Source: Eutrophobius brisbanensis
Lineage (GTDB): Bacteria > Pseudomonadota > Gammaproteobacteria > Eutrophobiales > Eutrophobiaceae
DNA: 64,000 nucleotides
Assembly: GCA_038131795.1 (NCBI GenBank)
Contig: JAYPQE010000003.1
Span: 2,418,001 to 2,482,000, forward strand
Direction of reading: 5' to 3'
Positions 8,203-17,255 of the stretch are shown here, piece after piece. A program made the translations under genes and the position numbers. Every line of letters starts with the position of its first letter. The first letter of the stretch is position 1. The notes beneath the pieces are model-generated. The model was given only the letters and a program-made list of their open reading frames with translations, did not search any database and was not told where the DNA came from.

Positions 8203-9084
8203 TTAAAGTTGGCTAGACAGAAATTTTCTGACCAGAGGAATGATTTCGTCACCAGCATCTTCCAGTACGTAATGCCCGGCGTTTTCAAACCGATGGACCT
8301 CGGCATCTGGATATAATCTCTGCCACTCCCGCAGGAAGGTCTCATCGAAGACAAAGTCCTGCATGCCCCAGCAGATTAATTTTGGTATCGATTGTAAATC
8401 CGGGTCGCTGTGATTGATACTGGATATATCGTCGTAACCCCTGTCACCGGGTTTTAGCGGAATGTCTTCTACAAACTTTCTGACGGCAAGACGGTTATGC
8501 CAGTTGTTATAAGGTGCCAGGTAGGCCCTGGCCACATCAGGCGCCATAGGGCGGGTGACACAATGCTTCACTGCCCCTTTGCAAAAGGCGTTAAATCCCT
8601 GAATGAGGATAGAATTGATCCCCGGTGTATGGCCCAGGCGTATGGACATGGGCAGTGCCTTGTCTTTGGGCAGGTGAAACGCGCCGGTATTTAAAATGAT
8701 TAGGCGTTTTATTCGTTTCGGATGCTGACTGGCATATAACATGCCGATCATCCCTCCCCAGTCATGGACCACCAGGGTGATATTGTTGTTAACTTCCAGT
8801 TGTTGCAGTAGATCGGAGAGGTCTCTTGTACGTTGGGTAAAGAGAAAATCGTATTCATTTTCTGATGGTTTGTCAGATAAACCCATACCGATGTGGTCCG
8901 GCACAATACAGCGATAGTGGTCCTTCAAGCCGGTGACCAGCTTACGGTAATAAAAAGACCAGCTGGGATTACCATGCAACATGACAACAGGTTCAGCCTG
9001 ATTATCACCTTCATCCAGGTAATGGAGCTTGTGTCCATTAACCTCCAGGAAGTGAGAGTTGAAAGGATAGTCAGGGAATTGCAT
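8203..9084 (-). CDS. oleB: OleB, beta-lactone decarboxylase (haloalkane-dehalogenase-like)
   Basis: 293 residues, alpha/beta hydrolase fold. The oxyanion motif LHGNPSWSFYYRKL is near residue 36, the nucleophile elbow is VHDWGG with Asp as nucleophile (as in haloalkane dehalogenases and OleB), and the catalytic His is in ENAGHYVLED near residue 272. OleB removes CO2 from the beta-lactone made by OleC and releases the cis-olefin. By sequence alone a haloalkane dehalogenase is possible; the position between oleA and oleC decides for OleB. The stop TAA is followed directly by the repeat block. Confidence 0.87.
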   Translation of the reverse strand: MQFPDYPFNSHFLEVNGHKLHYLDEGDNQAEPVVMLHGNPSWSFYYRKLVTGLKDHYRCIVPDHIGMGLSDKPSENEYDFLFTQRTRDLSDLLQQLEVNNNITLVVHDWGGMIGMLYASQHPKRIKRLIILNTGAFHLPKDKALPMSIRLGHTPGINSILIQGFNAFCKGAVKHCVTRPMAPDVARAYLAPYNNWHNRLAVRKFVEDIPLKPGDRGYDDISSINHSDPDLQSIPKLICWGMQDFVFDETFLREWQRLYPDAEVHRFENAGHYVLEDAGDEIIPLVRKFLSSQL

Positions 9085-9162
9085 GAATAACTCTTTTAGC
9101 TTAACAAATTTAGTTTGTATTATTACTGAAAATGTTCGCCTTTGGCGAAGTTTAATGATTAG

Positions 9163-9182
9163 ATTCTGGTGTTCGCCAGAAT
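9163..9182. repeat. ATTCTGG...CCAGAAT palindromic repeat, copy 3
   Basis: ATTCTGG-tgttcg-CCAGAAT followed by GACG, in the 177-base gap between oleA and oleB. A smaller hairpin TTCGCC-TTT-GGCGAA sits just before it at 9135-9149. No ORF is present in this gap. Confidence 0.7.
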
Positions 9183-9261
9183 GACGAGAAGTTATTTATC
9201 TATATTCCTGTCCTGTAATTCCTTTTAAATCTGTCCACTCTTATTCGGTGATGACGGGTGT

Positions 9262-10461
9262 TTACCACTCCCAGCCCAGCATCATGCAATTGAGCCCACT
9301 ACCGATACCCAGGAACCCCACCCGGTCGCCAGGCTTAAGAAATTTTCGTTGTTCGGCAATGGCTGCTGTCATAGGTAATGACACGGTACCGATATTCCCC
9401 AGGTGCTTGTAGGTACTGAAGTCCTTATCTTCAGAGATCCCCAATTCTCTTAAGATAGTATCGCGGTGGCCTTCGCCCACCTGGTGGCAGATGATCTTGT
9501 CTACCTCGTCCCTGGCCCAACCCATCTTGCCAAGGAATGAACCCCAGGTTTTCACTCCCAGCTTAACTCCATGCTTGAGTACTGCAACGGAGTCTGTTGC
9601 CATAAATTCCGACAGGACTTCCGGTAACATCTTTGATGGCAACATGTTTGCCACTGCCGGTGGCAGTTTCTGGCTGGTCATGAGGTCACGCATCACAGAG
9701 GGAATCGTCTCTGGACTCATGACTTCATCGATTGTGGCCATGAGTTTGTCCGGGGTAAACATCAGTTTGCCGATCTCCACCGGTGTCATGGTGACCCCCC
9801 AGCGGCAGAGTCTATGGTGTTCGGGTGCAGCCTGAGTGGTGCCGCCGATCAAACGGTGTGTGTGATCATTCCCAAATGAACCATCTGTGATCAGGACTGC
9901 AGCGGCCCCTGAGCCACCGGTGAGGGTAGCGAGTGAGGACGTGAAAATGTCCATGGTGCGTTCTTTGAGAATTCGGTCTATCATGATCTCCACAATCTCC
10001 CGTGATGATTCACAGGATACCACCATGCCGGCACGGATCTGTTTCAATTCGATCCGGTTGGCAATATCGATAATGCCGTTCAATATTCCAAGGCAGGCAT
10101 TGGACAGGTCATAGACATAGGCATCGGTACTGATGCCCAGTTTGTCTGCCACGGCACAGGCCGTGGCGGGTTCATAATTTTCCCGGCACACGCCCGCGTA
10201 GATCAGGGTTTCAATATCGGATGCATTAACATTCGACTGGTTCAAGGCCTTCATCGCTGCGGCTGCAGCACCTTCTGACAAAGTGTAGCCTGGTTCCCAC
10301 CAACGCCGTTCGGTAATGCCGGTTAAGGCCTCCAGTTGGCCGGGGGAGATATGCAGATCCCGGTAGGCAGGCTGCAGCCTTTCTTCCAGCTCATCGGACG
10401 TGACTACCGTGGGTGGCAGTTCATAACCGATGGATTCCATATGTACACCTTGAAAGTTCAT
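9262..10461 (-). CDS. oleA: OleA, thiolase-fold head-to-head acyl condensing enzyme
   Basis: 399 residues. OleA joins two fatty acyl thioesters in a Claisen reaction to a 2-alkyl-3-keto acid. Catalytic residues are visible: Cys123 in NACLG, His326 in CHQVG, Asn356 in LGNIG, and Glu97 in YEPATA. The Glu-Cys spacing (26) and His-Asn spacing (30) equal those I remember for Xanthomonas OleA (Glu117, Cys143, His285, Asn315). The C-terminus GIGSGLNCMMLGWEW is typical. The protein is about 60 residues longer than usual because of extra sequence at about 222-284. Its ATG overlaps the pfaC-like TAA by one base, coupling it to the PUFA synthase. Confidence 0.92.
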   Translation of the reverse strand: MNFQGVHMESIGYELPPTVVTSDELEERLQPAYRDLHISPGQLEALTGITERRWWEPGYTLSEGAAAAAMKALNQSNVNASDIETLIYAGVCRENYEPATACAVADKLGISTDAYVYDLSNACLGILNGIIDIANRIELKQIRAGMVVSCESSREIVEIMIDRILKERTMDIFTSSLATLTGGSGAAAVLITDGSFGNDHTHRLIGGTTQAAPEHHRLCRWGVTMTPVEIGKLMFTPDKLMATIDEVMSPETIPSVMRDLMTSQKLPPAVANMLPSKMLPEVLSEFMATDSVAVLKHGVKLGVKTWGSFLGKMGWARDEVDKIICHQVGEGHRDTILRELGISEDKDFSTYKHLGNIGTVSLPMTAAIAEQRKFLKPGDRVGFLGIGSGLNCMMLGWEW

Positions 10462-13400
10462 TATGTTGATATTCTAAGGGTAAAATCCGTCATCTGATAG
10501 ATGGTCCGGCCATCAACCGACAAAAATCCATCGGCGGTGACCATTTTTCTTTCATTATCAATGTGTTTGATGACCGCTTCAACAGTTACCGTATCATCAC
10601 CGGGGATAATCTGGCCCCGGTAAAGCCATTCATGGGGCTGGTTTTTGGCCATGGACTCAAATTCCACATGGCTATTGCCCCATATTTCAAGGGCTGACAC
10701 CTTGAGTAACTGGATAAAAGATTCCAGCCCCAAAGAGCCGGGCCACACCGGATCCTGGTAAAAATGGGCCTTAAAGAACCAGGCATCCGGGTCCACTTTG
10801 GCAGTTCCCTGAATGAATCCCAGTCCGGCAGGTCCACCCTCGGGGTCATAGTGGGTGATGTTATCCACCATGCGCATCTGATCAGCAGGATAAGGGTCTG
10901 AATCCGGGTATTTGAAACTCTTTGCCCTTGCTCTTTCTTCTTCTGTGGGTTCGTACAATTCTGCTTCGCGTATACCCACCTGGTTGGCGAGTGCCTGTTT
11001 GGAGAAAAATCCAAAGTAGGTGTCACCTTTATAGACTGTGCCTTTACTACATCTGACTTCGTAATCAAAGTTCTGAATTATCATCCCCCCGGAGGTAGAC
11101 ACCTGGGTGATGGTGACATGGGTTGTCAATGTGCCAGTCTCAGGTGTGACCATTATAAATTGTTCTGCTTTCCCACCCAGGTTTCGAAATGACAGGTCTA
11201 TATCACTGGTGAGTGCTGATCCGAGGTAGGCCGCCAGCCAGCCACAGGGTTGCAGGGCAACCTCCAGAAGTACCGAGAATGGCATGGACCCCTGGCGGTT
11301 TTCCTGGAAGTACCAGGCATCTGTCGGGACGTCATATTCGGCGATGATCCTGCCGCCGGGTTTTAATACCCATTGTTCACAATTTTCTATGGATACGATT
11401 CTATCCAGGAACTGGTAGGGTGGACCGGGGAGGCGGGCAATGATCCTGTTTTGATCAAATGGTTTATAGCGTTCACCAAATGCATCCGAAGGTTTGCCGG
11501 TCGCAAAGGCTAGAATGGATTCATAGTCGAACAGGGCTAGATTCGTTTTTTGTTGAGGTTGTTGGTGAGACCAGATCTCAAGCAGGCGATCCCGAGTAAG
11601 TCCACTGAGACGGGTAGACATATTGCTCATTTGTACAATGGGCCTGCCATCGGCATACATCAGGGCATCGGCGATGACATAAGGGGTACCATCACTCTGG
11701 TATCCCATCTCCTTAATAATGATCTCGTACTGGACTTTTTTGGTGGTGGCGATTACCTGACCACGACATTTCAGCTTACTGGTGACACCGGGTATGGGTT
11801 CATAGACGAATTCTAATGATTCACCTACCCACCCAAGGCGCATAAGATAGATGCGCAGTGTGTGCAGGCAGCATTCATACATCAGTGTTCCGGGCATCAC
11901 CATGTCATCTACAAAATGACAGGTCAAAAACCAGTCATCAGGATGAATGTCGGCTTCACCTGTGATAGTTCCCATTCCAAAGCGGCCACCATTGGGTTCC
12001 ATGTCTAGAATTCTATGCACCAGTGTCATCCGTCCTGATGGCAAAGTAACAGGAGTATGAATTGGCAGGTCATTAAAGGCTTCACCAAAGGCCGATACAA
12101 GGTCTCCATGACGCAGCGCATTGATCTTCGCATCATCCAGGGGGCTGGTGCCCATGGGTACCAGGTCAATCCAGTCATCAGATTTCTTTCCTGCCTGGGG
12201 CTGTAACTCAAGCGCTGTCTGGACAATACCCTTGCCAGCATCAAGCTCAGCCTGGGTGAAAAATCCAGCGCAACCATTGCGCATGGTTAAGAGAGGCTTG
12301 CCGTCCACCGTGCCGTCAAAACTGAATCGGAACAAGTGGGTGTCACCTTGCTTAAAGAAATGGTCGATACGAATGTCATAGTGAATGGTCTTACCCGGTT
12401 CAGGTAATGGAGCATGAAACGTTATTTCAGCATCCAGTAACCTGTACACTGCAAGGCCTTTGGTTATCTTGTCTATCCCCAGGTAACCCGATAAAAACAG
12501 GTCGGCCTGACCAGACTCCACGGCGATACAGGTGGGGATACGGTTTTCATCCAGATACCACGCCCCGGGATGGATATCATGCTCGGTGACCACCCGACCC
12601 GAGGTCATGGAGCAGGCTTCACCCTCAACCTCCAGGATACGATCCACCAGCATCAGCGGCTCATCTGGCAGCCTTACCCGGGTTGGGAATTTATCTATGC
12701 CGCAAAATTGTTCGCCCAGAACATTTTCTATAGACCCTATGGCAAATTCCAGACACTGTTGACGGTCCATAAACAGATTTTTCGGTGTGGGCTCATCGTG
12801 TTGAGGACTTACCATACTATCGCTAATCTGAATATCTACTCCCTCAGATTCCAGAAGTTTCATCTGTAATGATAATGCCTGGCTGAGTGACTGGTTAATG
12901 CCATTTGAGATCCTCAGGAAGGTCTCATGGGTCAGGGCCCTTGCTGATTCTGTTTTTAACATCTGTTCAACAACCTCTGAATCTGAAAAGGCCGACATGG
13001 GAACTGCAGGGTGTGGAATAATATCTGCGGTAACTTTTTTCTCTTCAGGTTTGTCCTGGACTTTGGGTTTAAACGGAATATCAATACTCAAAGGACCATG
13101 CCCTGTTTTAACGGTAATAAATTTATCAGGCTGTATATTATCCTGCTGGGCAGGCAGGTCCTGATATAACGATGACAAATCAAGATCTATACCATATGAT
13201 TTCAGTATGGCCAGTGTCTGTAATACAGAACGTATTCCATTTTTTCCTTTGACACATACTGCATGACTGAGGTGGGGTTTATTACCGAGGATACTATCGA
13301 TTATACGAGTACATGATGCACCTGGTCCCATTTCAATAAACAACCTTACATTGTCTTCATATGCCGCATTAATGACCTGGGTAAAATCAAATGGATTGAC

Positions 13401-16400
13401 GGCCATGTCGACAATGGAATCAGCCGCACTGTCGGTAGTAACATCATACCTTCCACCTTTTATACAACTATAAAAGCTAATATCTTCAGGTGGGGTTGTT
13501 GGAAACAGATGGAGTTCCCGGTAAGCATCATATACCGGTTTTGCGACTTCACAGTGTACTGTGGTGATAGTCTCCACGGGATGGAATATACACTTGAGAT
13601 CTTTGACCAGTGACTCCACAGCAATTCTGTGACCACCAATGACACATTCATCCGGTGTATTGGTGATTAATCGATAAATCCAGGGTAGTTTGGAGATATG
13701 TTCTTCCACCATGTCTGCCGGACAGTTTACGACACCCACTAGCCAGTCAACCTCCACGTATCCAGATAGCCCCCAGGTTTTTCTGATGGCTTCACATTTA
13801 CCGGCAAGCTCGGACTTGAATAAGGATGATATTTCCATACGTTCCAGCATTAGATCTCTGTCCGTCCAGGTACGGGTGGCGAATAAACCTGCGGTCTCTC
13901 CAAGGCTATAACCGATAATGGCATCTGGTCTAACATTAAAGCTGCTTATAACATCGCTGATAAAGGTCCCTAGCCAGACCTGTGCAAATATGGCTTGCTC
14001 GTGTGTTAGTGGGCCATTGTTGCCTTGTTGCCAGAATCTTGAATCTGCAAATTGTGTTCTAAGGCGGGTATTTTCATTTTCAAGATTTTTAATTACATCT
14101 GGCCAACGGCATGCAATGTCCTGCCCCATGCCCATGAAATGATTTCCGGAGCCCGGAAAGACAAAGGCAAGTTTTTTATCTTTTGTAAGCGGCGAATCTG
14201 AATAAAATATCTTTTCTTCAACTATGGTGTTGCCTGTTTCTACCAGGGTCCTGGCCCTGTCCAGGTTCTGTTTCAGTTCAGAGCGGCTTTCTGACAGGAT
14301 GTTGAGTGATACTTTCCATGGTGTTGTGTCGGATTGCGCGTACCAGGTATTGGCGATCTCCTGGATATTGTCCGTCGTATTTGAAGCCAGAACGTCCAGG
14401 AGGCGTTCTATGCCCTTGAGGATTCCCTGCTTATTATTGGCATCTATACTGAACAATGCGTCTTTGCAATGCAATTGTAAGTCATTTCCCACCATAGTGG
14501 GTTTTCTTGCAGAGGCATCTAATACCTTTCCAAGTACAACATGGGCACAATTACCACCCGTGCCCATGGATGAGACCAGGATATGATTTGGGTGGCCGCC
14601 CTTGTCATTCAATGCGAACTGTGGTGATTCCGTCCAGCAAAGATGTTGATTCTCGATTGGCAGCTTGTATTGACTTTGGTTATGTTTGAATGGAGGAAAG
14701 AGCCCGTATTGCAGGCTTAATGCGGCCCTGGCAATGGAAGCCAATCCAGAGGCGGCACCTGTATTTCCAATTTCATTCATTACCGAGCCAATGAGTTTTT
14801 TGGTATTGCAGCCTTTCTCGTTCAGGATGGTGTTGAGTGCCTGATATTCAATGTCATCATCTTCCGTATAACCATTGCCATTAAGTTCTATAAATGAAAT
14901 ATCATCCAGCGTGATGCCTGCATCATGGCAGGCGCCCTCAATACTGTCCTGGCAGGATTCAATGGTTGTTGTTACCGAATGATTATTGCCACCCGTCCTT
15001 GCAGAGAGGCCGTTAATGACCGCATATATCCTGTCGCCATCTTTAACCGCATCAGTGTGGCGTTTCAATATAAATGCCACCGCACCATCACCTATTGGGG
15101 TGGTGGTGGGTTTGACCTTGTTCTGGCCGTATACTGATCGTACATCACCAGATAAATCCACGGCCCCGGCAATGGCCAGGTTCAGATCACCCTTTTGCAG
15201 GGAACGTACTGCAAGCTCCAGGGCGTTCATGCCGGACACTTCTTCACTGGATACAGTAAAGCTGGGACCGCCAATATTAAATGCCCGGGCGATACGGCTG
15301 GCAACAATTCCGCCAAGCGCCCCCATGGTACGGTTTGCTGATAGGGGTGGACTGATCTGATCTTTGAGTTTTTCTATCCAGTTTTCAAGGATGTTCCGGT
15401 CAATGTCCCAGTGAGATGCCCTTGCCCAGAACTTAACCTTGTCCGGGATAGACCAGCGTAAATGAAAATTTGTGGTATTGAGGTCCAGGCCAATGCCTAT
15501 GAACACCCCGGTATCATCACGGTTTTCATTTGCAATGTTTTTTAGTCCGGCATCATCCAGGGCATCCGCAGCAACATTTAACATGAGTAATTGCTGGGGC
15601 AGCATATCTTCCAGTTCTTTGGGGGGAATCCTGTATCGTCCTAGTGGTATATCTACCTGATTAATGACATAACCGGGAATGGATTCCAGTGCCTTGTCTC
15701 CCCAACGATTCTTCGCGCCAGTGGGTTGGGTAATATCGTCTTCACCAAACACCCGTTGCAGAAATTTTTGTTTACTGTCCCATGGGCCAAAATGGGTTTC
15801 TATACCGATAATCGCAATGCTGTCCTGTTGTTTTTGAGCGTTATTTGTTTGAATGGGTTGACTAACAGTCGTTTTGGTTTTTGCGTCAAATTCTTCAAGC
15901 AATACATGGGCATTAATACCACCAAATCCAAATGCACTCACTGCAGCCTTGCGTGATTTGCCATTTTCTCGTGGTGTCCATGTATCAGGACGGTGCAATA
16001 TTTTAAAAGGCCCGTTGTCCAATGTAATGCCATCAGCCTGTGACTCAAAGTTTGCCATGGGAGGGAGTTTCTGATGTTTGAATGCCATCAGGGTCTTGAT
16101 GAGTCCGGCAGAGCCAGCGGCGGTCAACAGGTGGCCTACATTACTTTTTACTGAGCCAATAACACATTGTTGTCCTGCAGTGTGTTTCTCCCCCCATAAG
16201 GTGAGCATACTATTAAATTCTGTTTTATCCCCAGTGGGTGTGCCGGTGCCGTGACACTCAATAAGATCTACCTCCTGTGGTGACCAGCCTGCTTCACGGT
16301 AGGCGGTGCGCATGGCACGAAGTTGACCTTCTGAATCTGGCAGCATCAGGTTGCCTTTGATGTCATTGGATAGACCGATACCAGCGACAGTGGCATAAAT

Positions 16401-17225
16401 GTGGTCCTTATCACTCACCGCGTCTTCCAGGCGTTTAATGACCAGTATGCCGGAACCTTCCCCCACCACCAGACCATCGGCCTTGTAATCGAAGGGCGAA
16501 CACCTGCCGCTGGCAGAGATAGCACCCAATGTGGAAAAGCCCATTTGGGTATACAGGCTATCCGGCCGCGATAAACCACCACATAGCATGGTATCCATTC
16601 GACCGGACTGAAGTTCATCGATGGCATATTTGAGGGAATATAGTGATGAGGCGCAGGCCGCATCCAGAGTGAAGCATGGACCTTCCAGGCCCAGGGCCCT
16701 TGCCAGTATCATTCCTGGCAAACCGGCCACATACCGGTTTAGTGGGTGGGGTTCAGTCCTGGACTGTATGTCAATGTCAGAGGGTCTGGTGGCAGCAATC
16801 ACCCTGTCCAGAATTGATTCAGCAAGCTGCGATGAGTAATCAGTGGGTAAGGCGATGTTACCGATGATAATACCCGTTCGTTTCTTGTCGAGACTCTCTG
16901 TATGACAATCCTTCCACGCCTGGTTACCGGCGTGAAGTAATATCCTGAACATGGGGTCCAGGGCATCGATCAAAGGTTTTTCTATGGCCAGCCCATCCAG
17001 GTCTATCAGGGACTCATCTACAAAACAGGCCTTCCTGGAATTGACCCGATCAGGTATTGGTTGACTGCTATAGACATTTTCAATGTCTACAGACCACCGG
17101 TTGTGTGGTGGTTCGCGCGAACAGTCCTTACCAGCAATGATATTTTCCCAAAACTGTTCCGGATTCATTGCCGATGGAAAGGCATTTCCAATTCCAACGA
17201 TGGCGATAGCAGGCCTGGTTTGCAT
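10461..17225 (-). CDS. PfaC-like PUFA synthase subunit (KS-CLF-AT-DH-DH)
   Basis: 2254 residues. Domains in order: an active ketosynthase (1-450; Cys191 in DAACASS, His325 in ECHGTG, His365 in NVGH); a second KS-fold unit (465-900) with Cys replaced by Glu662 and both His by Asn (ELNGNG, IGNTGAA), hence a chain-length-factor-like partner; an acyltransferase (1015-1340; GYSLGE, Ser1107); a linker; then tandem FabA-like dehydratases (about 1485-2254), each a double hot-dog, with CHFVDDMVMPG and AHFYQDPVWPG as the catalytic His segments. The AT is PfaB-like and no separate pfaB gene is present. The order ER, KS-AT-ACP, KS-CLF-AT-DH-DH recalls the myxobacterial pfa1-2-3 layout, but without a terminal acylglycerolphosphate acyltransferase domain. 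AGGAAG precedes the ATG. Confidence 0.92.
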   Translation of the reverse strand: MQTRPAIAIVGIGNAFPSAMNPEQFWENIIAGKDCSREPPHNRWSVDIENVYSSQPIPDRVNSRKACFVDESLIDLDGLAIEKPLIDALDPMFRILLHAGNQAWKDCHTESLDKKRTGIIIGNIALPTDYSSQLAESILDRVIAATRPSDIDIQSRTEPHPLNRYVAGLPGMILARALGLEGPCFTLDAACASSLYSLKYAIDELQSGRMDTMLCGGLSRPDSLYTQMGFSTLGAISASGRCSPFDYKADGLVVGEGSGILVIKRLEDAVSDKDHIYATVAGIGLSNDIKGNLMLPDSEGQLRAMRTAYREAGWSPQEVDLIECHGTGTPTGDKTEFNSMLTLWGEKHTAGQQCVIGSVKSNVGHLLTAAGSAGLIKTLMAFKHQKLPPMANFESQADGITLDNGPFKILHRPDTWTPRENGKSRKAAVSAFGFGGINAHVLLEEFDAKTKTTVSQPIQTNNAQKQQDSIAIIGIETHFGPWDSKQKFLQRVFGEDDITQPTGAKNRWGDKALESIPGYVINQVDIPLGRYRIPPKELEDMLPQQLLMLNVAADALDDAGLKNIANENRDDTGVFIGIGLDLNTTNFHLRWSIPDKVKFWARASHWDIDRNILENWIEKLKDQISPPLSANRTMGALGGIVASRIARAFNIGGPSFTVSSEEVSGMNALELAVRSLQKGDLNLAIAGAVDLSGDVRSVYGQNKVKPTTTPIGDGAVAFILKRHTDAVKDGDRIYAVINGLSARTGGNNHSVTTTIESCQDSIEGACHDAGITLDDISFIELNGNGYTEDDDIEYQALNTILNEKGCNTKKLIGSVMNEIGNTGAASGLASIARAALSLQYGLFPPFKHNQSQYKLPIENQHLCWTESPQFALNDKGGHPNHILVSSMGTGGNCAHVVLGKVLDASARKPTMVGNDLQLHCKDALFSIDANNKQGILKGIERLLDVLASNTTDNIQEIANTWYAQSDTTPWKVSLNILSESRSELKQNLDRARTLVETGNTIVEEKIFYSDSPLTKDKKLAFVFPGSGNHFMGMGQDIACRWPDVIKNLENENTRLRTQFADSRFWQQGNNGPLTHEQAIFAQVWLGTFISDVISSFNVRPDAIIGYSLGETAGLFATRTWTDRDLMLERMEISSLFKSELAGKCEAIRKTWGLSGYVEVDWLVGVVNCPADMVEEHISKLPWIYRLITNTPDECVIGGHRIAVESLVKDLKCIFHPVETITTVHCEVAKPVYDAYRELHLFPTTPPEDISFYSCIKGGRYDVTTDSAADSIVDMAVNPFDFTQVINAAYEDNVRLFIEMGPGASCTRIIDSILGNKPHLSHAVCVKGKNGIRSVLQTLAILKSYGIDLDLSSLYQDLPAQQDNIQPDKFITVKTGHGPLSIDIPFKPKVQDKPEEKKVTADIIPHPAVPMSAFSDSEVVEQMLKTESARALTHETFLRISNGINQSLSQALSLQMKLLESEGVDIQISDSMVSPQHDEPTPKNLFMDRQQCLEFAIGSIENVLGEQFCGIDKFPTRVRLPDEPLMLVDRILEVEGEACSMTSGRVVTEHDIHPGAWYLDENRIPTCIAVESGQADLFLSGYLGIDKITKGLAVYRLLDAEITFHAPLPEPGKTIHYDIRIDHFFKQGDTHLFRFSFDGTVDGKPLLTMRNGCAGFFTQAELDAGKGIVQTALELQPQAGKKSDDWIDLVPMGTSPLDDAKINALRHGDLVSAFGEAFNDLPIHTPVTLPSGRMTLVHRILDMEPNGGRFGMGTITGEADIHPDDWFLTCHFVDDMVMPGTLMYECCLHTLRIYLMRLGWVGESLEFVYEPIPGVTSKLKCRGQVIATTKKVQYEIIIKEMGYQSDGTPYVIADALMYADGRPIVQMSNMSTRLSGLTRDRLLEIWSHQQPQQKTNLALFDYESILAFATGKPSDAFGERYKPFDQNRIIARLPGPPYQFLDRIVSIENCEQWVLKPGGRIIAEYDVPTDAWYFQENRQGSMPFSVLLEVALQPCGWLAAYLGSALTSDIDLSFRNLGGKAEQFIMVTPETGTLTTHVTITQVSTSGGMIIQNFDYEVRCSKGTVYKGDTYFGFFSKQALANQVGIREAELYEPTEEERARAKSFKYPDSDPYPADQMRMVDNITHYDPEGGPAGLGFIQGTAKVDPDAWFFKAHFYQDPVWPGSLGLESFIQLLKVSALEIWGNSHVEFESMAKNQPHEWLYRGQIIPGDDTVTVEAVIKHIDNERKMVTADGFLSVDGRTIYQMTDFTLRIST

Positions 17226-17255
17226 TAGCTTCCTGGTAAATTTAATTTTAATAAC

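Noticed and set aside
8125..8316. A 63-residue plus-strand ORF in the oleB-oleC gap
   Set aside because: It is made of repeat sequence and the antisense of the oleB end.
8203..9084. True haloalkane dehalogenase
   Set aside because: The Asp nucleophile allows it, but the position in oleABCD makes the beta-lactone decarboxylase role far more likely.
14200..15850. The second KS unit of the PfaC-like protein as a decayed ketosynthase
   Set aside because: Loss of the Cys and both His residues together with good conservation of the rest is normal for a chain-length factor.
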